Below are positions 31,909-39,751 of a stretch of DNA of 49,935 nt, piece by piece (positions within the stretch are counted from its first letter, which is position 1; every line of letters starts with the position of its first letter). Origin of the DNA: Natronolimnohabitans innermongolicus JCM 12255 (lineage in GTDB: Archaea; Halobacteriota; Halobacteria; Halobacteriales; Natrialbaceae); NCBI RefSeq assembly GCF_000337215.1, contig NZ_AOHZ01000084.1, forward strand, positions 24,598 through 74,532, given 5' to 3'. The position numbers were made by a program, and so were the translations under genes. The notes below the pieces were generated by a model. That model searched no databases. It saw only the letters and a program-made list of their open reading frames with translations, and was not told where the DNA came from.

Positions 31909-33042
31909 TTAGATGTCGAGGATCTCCGTGGCGTTCCCGTTGAGGATCTGTTCGCGCGTGTTGTCGTCGAACGCTCGAGACGTGTAGAACCACGTCGCCG
32001 GGTCGAGCGTCTGGTGGGGCCAGTCGCTCGAGTAGATGAACATATCCTCGGCCATCGAGAGGTCGAGGAGGTTCTCGGCGTCGCCGGCGTTACGCGGCAG
32101 TGCAAACGGCTGGGTGCACAGGTAGATGTTCTCCCGCAGGTACTCGCTCGGGGCTTTCTCGAGGTACCGGTCGCCGGATTCCATCTTCCGGGGCGTGATC
32201 TGGACGTCCTCGGGGTGCATCTCGTAGAACTCGTCCATCCGGTAGCGCAGGAACGGCACCCACCAGTGGCCACCCTCCTGGATGACGACGTCCAGGTCGG
32301 GGTACTTGTCGAAGACGCCGCGCATGATCATGTTGACGACCGTGACCATCGCGTGGATCGGCCAGTCGAAGCCGAGCACTTCCGTCCAGGTCAGCATGTC
32401 GTCGCCGATGTAGGAGTGCTGTGGCCAGTAGGCCAGCGAGCCGTGGAGCAACAGCGGCATGTCGTTCTCGACCAGCGCTTCGAAGACCTGGTCGAATCGT
32501 TCGTTCCCCCACGGAACCTTCGGATCGAACCACGAGTACGCCGCGACGATGTTGTTCTCGTTTGCCACCCGTTCGATCTCCGCGACGGCGTAGTCGGGAT
32601 CCCACTTCGGGATCATCATCGAGGTGTACATGCCCTCGTCCGCGAAGTGATCGAGCATGTAGTCGTTGGCCGCCTGGCAGACGGCGTTTTTCAAAACGGG
32701 GTGGTGTTGCAGGTTGAGGTTGTTGATTCCCGGATTGACGATCGGTTCGTCGATGGCGAGTGGCTCGCAGGCCTCCTCGACGTCCTCGGCGTACTTCGCG
32801 CGGCCCTGCGTGAACAGGCCCTCCTGGCCCTCCTTGATCCCGTAGGCCGCGTCCCACTTGCCCATGACCGGCGTCGCGCCGAACTCCGTGGTCAGCTTGT
32901 CGTAGGCGCGCTCGTCGTCGACGTACTCGAGGAGTTCGTCCTCGAGCGGGTTGACGTGGAAGTCGAGGTCGACGATGTAGTCGTCGAACGCCTCCGGCGG
33001 TACTTCCGCATCACTGTCCAGCCGCTTGACTGATGACTCCAT
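31909..33042 (-). CDS. Amidohydrolase family 2 protein (module B)
   Basis: A 377-residue amidohydrolase-2 protein. The N-terminal metal motif is D-L-D-F-H-V-N (Asp27, His29), the barrel His is in L-L-L-H-G-S, and the last metal Asp in Y-S-S-D-W-P-H-Q. The C terminus G-N-A-T-E-I-L-D-I resembles the end of the module A protein (E-N-A-K-E-V-F-D-L). Possible reactions are nonoxidative decarboxylation or hydrolysis of a cyclic or aromatic acid. The ATG at 33042 is favoured because minus-strand TTGAATAC (about 33068-33075) lies near -27; the upstream extension has poor support. It is followed at once by the Rieske gene and preceded by the IclR gene, as in module A. Confidence 0.85.
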   Translation of the reverse strand: MESSVKRLDSDAEVPPEAFDDYIVDLDFHVNPLEDELLEYVDDERAYDKLTTEFGATPVMGKWDAAYGIKEGQEGLFTQGRAKYAEDVEEACEPLAIDEPIVNPGINNLNLQHHPVLKNAVCQAANDYMLDHFADEGMYTSMMIPKWDPDYAVAEIERVANENNIVAAYSWFDPKVPWGNERFDQVFEALVENDMPLLLHGSLAYWPQHSYIGDDMLTWTEVLGFDWPIHAMVTVVNMIMRGVFDKYPDLDVVIQEGGHWWVPFLRYRMDEFYEMHPEDVQITPRKMESGDRYLEKAPSEYLRENIYLCTQPFALPRNAGDAENLLDLSMAEDMFIYSSDWPHQTLDPATWFYTSRAFDDNTREQILNGNATEILDI

Positions 33043-33383
33043 ACGAGTCGTTATAGTGAATCGGTCGTATTCAAGCTTCTGGTCGGCGTACGGGCGCGTT
33101 TTGCGGCGAGTAGACGAATGGTTCACCGAGTTGCGTTCGGAATTCCCGAACGAAGCTCGAGAAACAATCGCATACTCGAGTTACCGCGTCGCGTTTGTGG
33201 ATTATTGTCGCACTAGTTTACAGCCATATGAGTGTCAGAAATCCGGCGGTACGTTCGGCGTCACCGAACGCTGCGTTCGGAGTCGCAAAACAACTGGTGA
33301 GACGGTTCCAAATCGGTACGACCGAAAGCTCGAACCAGCCCAATGCAGTCCAGCCCAGCCCATCTCGAACCCGACGGTGCGGC
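33043..33383. other. Intergenic region with one CATATG-centred palindrome
   Basis: About 340 bp between the IclR gene and the amidohydrolase of module B. It contains the amidohydrolase promoter (near 33070) and the candidate operator at 33220-33235. Confidence 0.45.
33220..33235. promoter_or_regulatory. Candidate operator, ACAGCCATATGAGTGT
   Basis: Imperfect 16-bp palindrome preceded by TTT. The flanked motif TTTACAG-C-CATATG recurs at 34243-34258 upstream of the IclR gene; the shared ideal form is ACAGCCATATGGCTGT. It lies upstream of the module B amidohydrolase gene. Confidence 0.5.
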
Positions 33384-34157
33384 TCAGTTCGGCGGGGACT
33401 GCAGCTTCAACTCGAGTTCGTTCGTCGCCTCGAGCAACAGGGGCTCGATTTCCTCGTGACAGCGCTCGACGGTGAGTCGGTTAGCTGGCCCTGAAACGCA
33501 GATCGCGCCGTGAATCGTTTCGTCGTCGATCACCGGCGCGCCAATGGCGCGCAGCCCGGCCACCGTCTCCTTGTCGTTGATCGCGATGCCGTCCTCGCGG
33601 ATCGCCTCGAGTTCGGCCCGTAACTCCTCGGGGTCGGTGATCGTGTGCGGCGTGCGCTCGGGGAGCCCGTGCCGATCGATGATCTCGTCGACGCGCTCCT
33701 CGGGCAGATACGCCAGAATGAGCTTTCCCGTCGCCAGGTGGTGCAGTCGGGCCCGTCCGCCAACGCTCGCGTGCGTCTGGACGGCCCGCTCGCCCATGGC
33801 CTTCTCGAGGTAGACGGCCGTCCCGTGTTCCTCGACGATGAGCCACGCCACCTCGCCCGTCGCGTCCGCGAGGTCCTCGAGGACCGGCTTCGCGAGCCGC
33901 GCCAGTTCTCGGTTGTTCTTGACGAACATGCCGTGCTCGAGGAACTTGAGGCCGAGTTCGTACTCGTCGCCGGTTCGAACCACGTACTCGTTGTGTTCGA
34001 GCGTCGCGAGGTGGCTGTGAATCGTGCTCTTGGCGAACTCGAGTTCGTCGGCCAGCTCCGCCAAGGTGGCGCCGTTCAGCGACTGGAGCGCCTCGATAAT
34101 CTCGAAGAGGGTGTCGGTTGTTTTGACCCGCCGATCCGGACCGTCTCCTTTCGCCAT
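33384..34157 (-). CDS. IclR family regulator of module B
   Basis: A 257-residue IclR protein: helix-turn-helix at about residues 10-68 (recognition region F-A-K-S-T-I-H-S-H-L-A-T-L-E) and ligand domain with H-H-L-A-T-G-K-L-I-L-A-Y. The ATG at 34157 gives the normal N terminus; the longer frame has no support. It lies directly upstream of the amidohydrolase-Rieske operon in the same direction, the same order as in module A. The 16-bp CATATG palindromes before this gene and before the amidohydrolase suggest it controls both. An 8-bp inverted repeat GTCGTTTC/GAAACGAC (34185-34211) near its promoter is a further candidate site. Confidence 0.9.
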   Translation of the reverse strand: MAKGDGPDRRVKTTDTLFEIIEALQSLNGATLAELADELEFAKSTIHSHLATLEHNEYVVRTGDEYELGLKFLEHGMFVKNNRELARLAKPVLEDLADATGEVAWLIVEEHGTAVYLEKAMGERAVQTHASVGGRARLHHLATGKLILAYLPEERVDEIIDRHGLPERTPHTITDPEELRAELEAIREDGIAINDKETVAGLRAIGAPVIDDETIHGAICVSGPANRLTVERCHEEIEPLLLEATNELELKLQSPPN

Positions 34158-34242
34158 GCGATAGCGACGCCAGCGGGAGCCAAAGTCGTTTCGAAGTACG
34201 GCGGAAACGACGAGACTCGCCCACCCACGGCGCCGGTCGTTT

Positions 34243-34258
34243 ACAGACATATGGCTGT
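34243..34258. promoter_or_regulatory. Candidate operator, ACAGACATATGGCTGT
   Basis: Imperfect 16-bp palindrome, preceded by TTT as in the site at 33220-33235. It is 86 bases upstream of the IclR start (34157) and just after the end of the next IclR gene. Confidence 0.5.
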
Positions 34259-34330
34259 ATTAGTCGACTGCGTCCGATGGAGTCGAACGCGGCAAAACGA
34301 GGACGGCCGGACCGGACGATATCGTGTCAC

Positions 34331-35101
34331 TCAGCGAAGCGATAGGTTGACCTCGATCTCGTTGACGGCAGTTTCGATTTCGTCGACGAGCGTCTCGCGA
34401 TAGGCCTCGTCGTCGAGTCGCTTGATCGGCCCCGCGATTTCGACAGCTCCGTGGGGCCGACCGTCATCGCCGAGTATCGGCATCGCGATCTCGAGTACCC
34501 CCTTGATGCTCTCCCCACGGCCGTACGCGATCCCCGCCGTCCGGATCGACTCGAGTTCGGTGTAGAGTTCGTCCTCGTCGGTAATCGTGTTCGGCGCCTC
34601 CGGCGGCATCCCCCATCGTCGGACGATCTCGTCGACCCGTTCGGGAGACAGGTGCGCCAGAATGGCCTTTCCCGTGGCCGTACTCGTCATCCGAGCCTGG
34701 CCGCCCGGGAGGAACCGTCGACGGATGGAGTTCTCGCCCTCCGCGACGGCGACGTTCGTCGCCAGGCCGTTCTCCTCGACGGCGAAGTAGGCCTGTTCGC
34801 CCGTCTCCTCGGCCAGCGTCTCGATCGTCGGCGAGACGATCTGGCGCAGTTCGTGTGACTGCTCGATCGTCCGACCCAGGTGGACGAACCGATAGCCGAG
34901 GCGGTACGTGCCGTCGTCGTTGACCAGATAGCCCAGCTGGTTGAGCGTCGCCAGATGCGAGTGGACCGTGCTCTTGGGGAGTTCGAGGTGAGCCGAAATC
35001 TCCGAAACGCTCCCGGCCGTCTCTCGTTTGAGGAACTCGACGATCTTGAACGTCGTGCGAACCGACTTGAGCTGTGTCGTGGCCGGGTCTTGGCGTGCCA
35101 T
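34331..35101 (-). CDS. IclR family transcriptional regulator (fourth)
   Basis: A 256-residue IclR protein with helix-turn-helix at about residues 10-68 (recognition region L-P-K-S-T-V-H-S-H-L-A-T-L) and ligand domain with T-S-T-A-T-G-K-A-I-L-A-H. The ATG at 35101 follows a TATA-like minus-strand TTTATTG (about 35124-35130). A nearly perfect palindrome at 35132-35152 directly abuts that box. It lies between module B and the CoA ligase/carboxyltransferase/hydratase operon, all on the minus strand, so it may control either. Its recognition helix resembles that of the first IclR protein (P-K-S-T), and so does its putative operator. Confidence 0.9.
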   Translation of the reverse strand: MARQDPATTQLKSVRTTFKIVEFLKRETAGSVSEISAHLELPKSTVHSHLATLNQLGYLVNDDGTYRLGYRFVHLGRTIEQSHELRQIVSPTIETLAEETGEQAYFAVEENGLATNVAVAEGENSIRRRFLPGGQARMTSTATGKAILAHLSPERVDEIVRRWGMPPEAPNTITDEDELYTELESIRTAGIAYGRGESIKGVLEIAMPILGDDGRPHGAVEIAGPIKRLDDEAYRETLVDEIETAVNEIEVNLSLR

Positions 35102-35131
35102 ACCACATGACACAACGTGCGGACAATAAAG

Positions 35132-35152
35132 CTATCCGATGCTATCGGACAG
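35132..35152. promoter_or_regulatory. Palindromic operator (9-3-9) upstream of the fourth iclR gene
   Basis: CTATCCGAT and ATCGGACAG flank a 3-base spacer (GCT), with one mismatch between the arms. The core TCCGAT-N3-ATCGGA is perfect (35135-35149). It lies directly upstream of the TATA-like box of the IclR gene, the same arrangement as at 2884-2902 and 17621-17635. Confidence 0.65.
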
Positions 35153-35217
35153 CGCTCGCCCGGGAGAGACCGATCACCACAACGGGGAACGGCATCCGGC
35201 TCGCTATCCCGATCCGC

Positions 35218-36009
35218 TTACTGCCCTTCGAACTCCGGTTCGCGGCCCTCGAGGCGGGCCGTGAATCCCTCCGTGTAGTCGTCGGTTTCGGTCAGTTTCT
35301 CGCCGAGTTCGCCCTCGAGTTCGAGTCCTTGCTCGAGCGGCGTCTCGAGCGCGGCGTTTAGCATCCGCCGGGCGTGTTCCATGCCGAGCGGCGCGTTCTC
35401 GGCCAGCGAGTCCGCCCACTCGCGGGCGCGGTCGTCGGTGGCCGATCGATCGTCGACGACCTCGTGGACGAGCCCGCACCGTTCGGCCTCCCGCGGATCG
35501 ATGTAGTCGCCGGTGAGGACGAGTTCCTTCGCCTTCGAGAGCCCGATCAGTCGCGGCAACCGCTGGGTCGCCCCGCCGGAGGGGAACAGCCCCAGTTCGA
35601 CCTCGATCACGCCGTACTTCGCGTCCTCGCTGATGATCCGGAAGTCGACCGGCAACACGAGTTCGAACGCGCCCGCGATGGCGGCGCCCTTGATGCTCGC
35701 GACCGAGGGGACGGTCATGTCGTCGATGAAGTGCGTGACGTCGTCTAACCCCATCTCGAGGTCGGGCGCGTCGTCCTCGCCACGGCGTTTCATCATCTCG
35801 AGGTCCATCCCGGCACAGAAGACGTCACCTTTTCCGCTCAGGACCATCGCCCGGACGTCGTCGCGGTCGTCGACCTCCTCGAGTGCGGTACGGAGGTCAC
35901 GGAGGAGCGCCTGATTCATCGCGTTCCGCCGTTCGGGTCGGTTGAGAACGACGTCCGCGCGGTGGTCGTCGATACGCAGCAGTACGTTACCGTCGCCTAT
36001 CTCTCGCAT
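35218..36009 (-). CDS. Enoyl-CoA hydratase/isomerase family protein
   Basis: A 263-residue crotonase-fold enzyme. The oxyanion-hole segment is D-V-F-C-A-G-M-D-L (around Ala66/Gly67), the second is S-I-K-G-A-A-I-A-G-A-F-E (about residues 105-116), and the acid residue candidate lies in E-L-G-L-F-P-S-G-G-A-T-Q (138-149). It hydrates or isomerises an enoyl-CoA, but ring-opening, thioesterase and decarboxylase activities occur in the family. ATG 36009 is supported by minus-strand TTTTACG about 30 bases upstream; a GTG at 36015 is the alternative. It is 104 bp downstream of the carboxyltransferase gene, so it may have its own promoter. Confidence 0.88.
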   Translation of the reverse strand: MREIGDGNVLLRIDDHRADVVLNRPERRNAMNQALLRDLRTALEEVDDRDDVRAMVLSGKGDVFCAGMDLEMMKRRGEDDAPDLEMGLDDVTHFIDDMTVPSVASIKGAAIAGAFELVLPVDFRIISEDAKYGVIEVELGLFPSGGATQRLPRLIGLSKAKELVLTGDYIDPREAERCGLVHEVVDDRSATDDRAREWADSLAENAPLGMEHARRMLNAALETPLEQGLELEGELGEKLTETDDYTEGFTARLEGREPEFEGQ

Positions 36010-36113
36010 ACGCACTCGAGTAGGACGAACGGGTACGTAAAAGTTCAGTCGACCGCGGCGGTCGGCCCGGCAGACGGAGTGACGTACGACGAACGACGAT
36101 CGATCCCGACCGC

Positions 36114-37685
36114 CTAGATGGGGTTGATCGATCGCTTTTTCGGCGGCCAGTCGCGGTCGCGGTCGTCGGCGGCCCGGTCGAACGCACGGCGAATTCTCCC
36201 TCGAGTCTCCGCCGGCTGAATCACGCCGTCGACGCCGACGCGTTCAGCCGCGCGAACGGCGTCGGTTCGGTCCTCGAAGGTGTCGATCAGTTCCCGCCGG
36301 CGGGCCTCGGGGTCGTCCGCCGACTCGATCTCGCGCTTGTACGCGATGTCGACGGCGCCCTCGATCCCCATCGCTGCGAGTTCGGCCGTGGGCCACAGCA
36401 CTGTGAGTTCGGAGTCGAGCGAGCGGCCCCCGCCCATCGCGACGTAGCCGAACCCGTAGCCGCGGCGCAACACGACGTTGGCGATCGGCACCGTCGCGCG
36501 AGCCAGTTCGAACGGCAGCTTCGCGGAGTGGCGCGCGATTCCTTCGCGTTCGGAGTCCGGCCCCGGCAGGATCCCGGGGACGTCGGTCAACGTGACGATC
36601 GGCAGCCCGAACGCGTCGCAGACGGCGGCGAAGTGAGACGCCTTCTCCGAGGCGGCGGTGTCGATCGTCCCCGCTTTGAACCGCGGATTGTTCGCGATGA
36701 CGCCGATCGGTTCGCCCTCGAGGCGAGCGAAGGCGGTCACGATGTTTCGGCCGTAGGTCGGCTTGAGTTCGAACGTCGATCCCCGGTCGACGATTCCCTC
36801 GATGATCGCGTCGATGTCGTATCCCTTGCGCGGACTCGAGGGGATGATGTCGCGCAGTCGCTCTCGAGCGTCCTCGTCCGGCGGTTTCGCCTCGACGGTC
36901 GGCGGTTCGCACTCCGCGTTTCGCGGCAGGTACGAGAGGTACGTCCGGATCGCGTCGAGACACGCCTCGTCGTCCTCGCAGGCGAGGTCGGCCATCCCGG
37001 TTTCGGTCGTCTGGAACCGCGCGCTGCCGAGTTCCTCTTTCGTCTCGTCGACGCCGAGGGCGGACTTGACGAGCGACGGGCCGGCGACGCCCATCGTTCC
37101 GGTCCCCTCGACGATGGGGACGAAATCCGACAACGCGGCGAAGTTCGTCGGCGCGGCAAACGCCGGGCCCATCATCGCGGAGACGACGGGGACCCAGCCC
37201 GAGAGCGTCGTCTGGAGGTTCGAGAACCCGTTGTCACCGCGCGCGAACGGCGCCGCGTCGAGTCCCTCCTGGATCCGGTGGCCGCCGCCGTCGTGGAGCA
37301 TGATCAGCGGCGTGCCGCGCTCGAGGGCTCGTTCGGTGACGCGCTTGATCTTCCGGCCGCCGGCGTGGCCGATCGACCCGCCCTTGACCGTAAAGTCCGT
37401 CGCGAAGATGGCGATCGGCCGGCCGTCGATCCGACCGAATCCAGTGACGACGCCGTCAGCAGGGGCGTCCTCGCGTTCCCAGTCGGTCGTCTCGGGCGTC
37501 GTCGGCATCGGCGCGGCGAGCCGTCCGATCTCGTCGAACGAGTCCTCATCAAGCAGGTAGTCGATTCGCTCTCGAGCGGTGAGTTTCCCGAGGTCGTGTT
37601 GGTACGCGACGGCGTCCTCGCGAGTCTCGTCCGCCAGTTCGTCTTTCGCGGCGTCGACGGCCGCAAATGGATCATCGTCAGTCAT
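36114..37685 (-). CDS. Acyl-CoA carboxylase carboxyltransferase subunit
   Basis: A 523-residue protein with both carboxyltransferase halves. The N-terminal half shows K-L-T-A-R-E-R-I-D-Y-L-L and T-V-K-G-G-S-I-G-H-A-G-G-R-K-I; the C-terminal half has V-P-G-I-L-P-G and G-G-G-R-S-L-D. It matches the PccB/MmdA family, which transfers CO2 between biotin and an acyl-CoA. No biotin carboxylase or biotin carrier gene is visible in the window, so it must borrow these from elsewhere, or act as part of a decarboxylase. It overlaps the upstream CoA ligase by 8 bases and is therefore co-translated with it. Confidence 0.9.
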   Translation of the reverse strand: MTDDDPFAAVDAAKDELADETREDAVAYQHDLGKLTARERIDYLLDEDSFDEIGRLAAPMPTTPETTDWEREDAPADGVVTGFGRIDGRPIAIFATDFTVKGGSIGHAGGRKIKRVTERALERGTPLIMLHDGGGHRIQEGLDAAPFARGDNGFSNLQTTLSGWVPVVSAMMGPAFAAPTNFAALSDFVPIVEGTGTMGVAGPSLVKSALGVDETKEELGSARFQTTETGMADLACEDDEACLDAIRTYLSYLPRNAECEPPTVEAKPPDEDARERLRDIIPSSPRKGYDIDAIIEGIVDRGSTFELKPTYGRNIVTAFARLEGEPIGVIANNPRFKAGTIDTAASEKASHFAAVCDAFGLPIVTLTDVPGILPGPDSEREGIARHSAKLPFELARATVPIANVVLRRGYGFGYVAMGGGRSLDSELTVLWPTAELAAMGIEGAVDIAYKREIESADDPEARRRELIDTFEDRTDAVRAAERVGVDGVIQPAETRGRIRRAFDRAADDRDRDWPPKKRSINPI

Positions 37686-39357
37686 CGAAGAGTTGGTCTC
37701 TCAGTTCGACCTTCCGCATTTTATTCGTTTCCGTCGTCGGGATCTCGTCGACGACGACCGTCTCGTCGGGGTGCATGAACGAGGGAATCCGTCCCTCGAG
37801 GTGCGAGCGGAGCGTCGCCTCGGTCACCGATTCGTCGCCGCGGGGTTCGACCGCGAGGGCGATCCGATCCTCGCCGCCCTCCGGGGCCGGAACCGGAAAC
37901 ACGGCCGCCGCGTCGACGGACTCGTGGCTCGCGACGGCGTCCTGAATCTGCATCGAGGAGATGTTCTCGCCGCGCCGGCGGATTACGTCGCCGAGTCGGT
38001 CGACGAAGTAAAAGTCCCCGTCCTCGTCGCGGTAGGCCGCATCGCCGGTGTGAAACCACAGGTTCGTCGTCGCCTCTGCCGTCCGTCCGGGTTTGGCGTG
38101 GTAGCGCTCGAGCAGCAGTCCCGGCTGTCTGGGTCTGACGCAGAGTTCGCCGACCTCGCCCGTCTCGACCTCCTGGTCGTGTTCGTCGAGGACGGCGACC
38201 TCGACGATATCGTCGCGGACGCGGCCCATGTAGCGTTCCTCGTCGACGCCGTCGACCACGGGCAGGTTCATCTCGCGAGCGCGTTCTTCGACGGTTTCGG
38301 GCTCGAGACCGCGTCGGTACGACCTGGGCGTCCCGCCCGCGTCGTCCGTCCGAACGACGCCGACGATCGGCGAGCCGGTTTCTGTCTGGGCGAAGGCGAC
38401 GGTCACGATCTCGAACCCGAACCGCTCGGCGAGCGCCTCGTACTCCTCGGGGAGAGGCTGCATGTGGACCTTGTTGAGCGTGTTCTCGTGATCGGACTCG
38501 GTCCGCGGGGCGTTCATCAGCCACGGCATCATCACCGAGATGAGCGTCACCGAGGTCGCCTCGTACGTCTCGATGCGATCCCAGAACTCCCGCGGGGAGA
38601 ACCGGTTCCAGAGGGCGACCGTGCCACCCGCGACCAGGCCGGCGACGACGTCGGCGTAGACGCCGCCGATATGATACAGCGGTAAGGAGGTGTGGACGAC
38701 GTCGTCCCCGTTCAACACCGCCCGCTTCGGCGCGATGTAGTTCGCGAAGATCCACCGATGTGGAATGACGACGCCCTTCGGCATCCCCGTCGTCCCGGAG
38801 GTGTAGACGATGCTCGCGGTGTCGTGCCAGGAAACGTCGACGTCGGGGTCGGTCGCCGGCTCCTCCCGGAGCGCGTCGAACGACGTCGTCCCGAGGCTCG
38901 TCTCCCGGCTCGGGCCGTCCGTCTCGATCACGACGAGTTCGGGCTCGGTCTCGAGGTCGTCGCGGACGGCTTCGAACCGCTCGAGGTACCGATCCTCGAG
39001 GACGAAGACGTCGGGATCGGTGTCGTCGAGCTGGTAGGAGAGCGTCTCGCCTTCGTACTCGAAGTTAATCGGCGAGTAGACGCCCCCGGCCTTGTTGATC
39101 CCGAACATGCCGTACAACGTCTGTAACGGGTGTGCAGCCATCAGCGAGACGTTCGATCCGCGTTCGACGCCAAGCCGCCGAAGGCCGTTTGCGATCCGGT
39201 TTGCGGTCGTATCGAGTTGCTCGTAGCTGACGTGCGTGTCGTCCGGACCGTAGATCAACGCCGTCTCGTCGGGGATCGTGGCGGCCCGCTCTCGAAGCAT
39301 GCTATCGACGGTGATTTCGTCGATGGGTCTCTCGTCTAGTGTGCTGACAACGCCCAT
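37678..39357 (-). CDS. AMP-dependent CoA ligase (CaiC-like)
   Basis: A 559-residue adenylate-forming ligase. The phosphate loop is Y-T-S-G-T-T-G-M-P-K-G, the hinge W-F-H-T-G-D-A-A-Y-R, the A8-type motif R-R-G-E-N-I-S-S, and the catalytic lysine in T-E-T-N-K-M-R-K. It resembles crotonobetaine/carnitine-CoA ligases and related acid-activating enzymes. The minus-strand GTTTAAC (about 39378-39384) is a TATA-like box 24-27 bases before the ATG. It heads the operon with the carboxyltransferase and probably the enoyl-CoA hydratase, and it diverges from the symporter operon, with the palindromic site 39460-39480 between. Confidence 0.88.
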   Translation of the reverse strand: MGVVSTLDERPIDEITVDSMLRERAATIPDETALIYGPDDTHVSYEQLDTTANRIANGLRRLGVERGSNVSLMAAHPLQTLYGMFGINKAGGVYSPINFEYEGETLSYQLDDTDPDVFVLEDRYLERFEAVRDDLETEPELVVIETDGPSRETSLGTTSFDALREEPATDPDVDVSWHDTASIVYTSGTTGMPKGVVIPHRWIFANYIAPKRAVLNGDDVVHTSLPLYHIGGVYADVVAGLVAGGTVALWNRFSPREFWDRIETYEATSVTLISVMMPWLMNAPRTESDHENTLNKVHMQPLPEEYEALAERFGFEIVTVAFAQTETGSPIVGVVRTDDAGGTPRSYRRGLEPETVEERAREMNLPVVDGVDEERYMGRVRDDIVEVAVLDEHDQEVETGEVGELCVRPRQPGLLLERYHAKPGRTAEATTNLWFHTGDAAYRDEDGDFYFVDRLGDVIRRRGENISSMQIQDAVASHESVDAAAVFPVPAPEGGEDRIALAVEPRGDESVTEATLRSHLEGRIPSFMHPDETVVVDEIPTTETNKMRKVELRDQLFDD

Positions 39358-39459
39358 GACTGTGAGTCACCAACACGTCAGTTAAACGTTCTGGTGGATA
39401 GACTCGTCGGCCGAAAGCGCTCGGTCTCGGCTCGAGGCCTCCCAAATCATTATATAGTG

Positions 39460-39480
39460 TTATGACACACCATGTCATAA
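39460..39480. promoter_or_regulatory. Perfect palindrome TTATGACA-N5-TGTCATAA in the symporter promoter
   Basis: An 8-5-8 perfect inverted repeat sits between the TATA-like ATTATATAG (39449-39457) and the ATG at 39482. A protein bound here would cover the transcription start, so a repressor site is likely. It may also act on the divergent CoA ligase operon about 100 bp away. Confidence 0.7.
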
Positions 39481-39481
39481 G

Positions 39482-39751
39482 ATGGCGAAACAGTACGACA
39501 GCGAACGAGTAGACGACGGAACCGTCTCGACGTCGGGATTCTTCCGTCTCGACAGGATGTCCTCGGCGATGCTCGTCCTCACGGGGACACTGATCGCGGT
39601 CGCGTACGCCCCGTTGCTCACGGGCGCGGAACTGACGATCGCCGGCCAGCCGTGGCTCCTCCTCTCGCAGCCGATCGTGATGATCGTCCTCGGCGCCGTG
39701 TTCGTTACGGCGACGTACTACGTCGAACGGGCGGACGGTGACGACGCATGA
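39482..39751 (+). CDS. Small membrane protein, symporter partner
   Basis: An 89-residue protein with a polar head (about 25 residues) and two membrane segments (about 29-47 and 59-80). Small two-helix proteins of this kind (DUF3311/DUF4212-like) are often encoded before sodium:solute symporters and are thought to be accessory subunits. The stop overlaps the symporter start by ATGA. The ATG at 39482 follows the TATA-like box 39449-39457 at the normal leaderless distance, with a perfect palindrome in between. The family assignment itself is tentative. Confidence 0.8.
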   Translation: MAKQYDSERVDDGTVSTSGFFRLDRMSSAMLVLTGTLIAVAYAPLLTGAELTIAGQPWLLLSQPIVMIVLGAVFVTATYYVERADGDDA

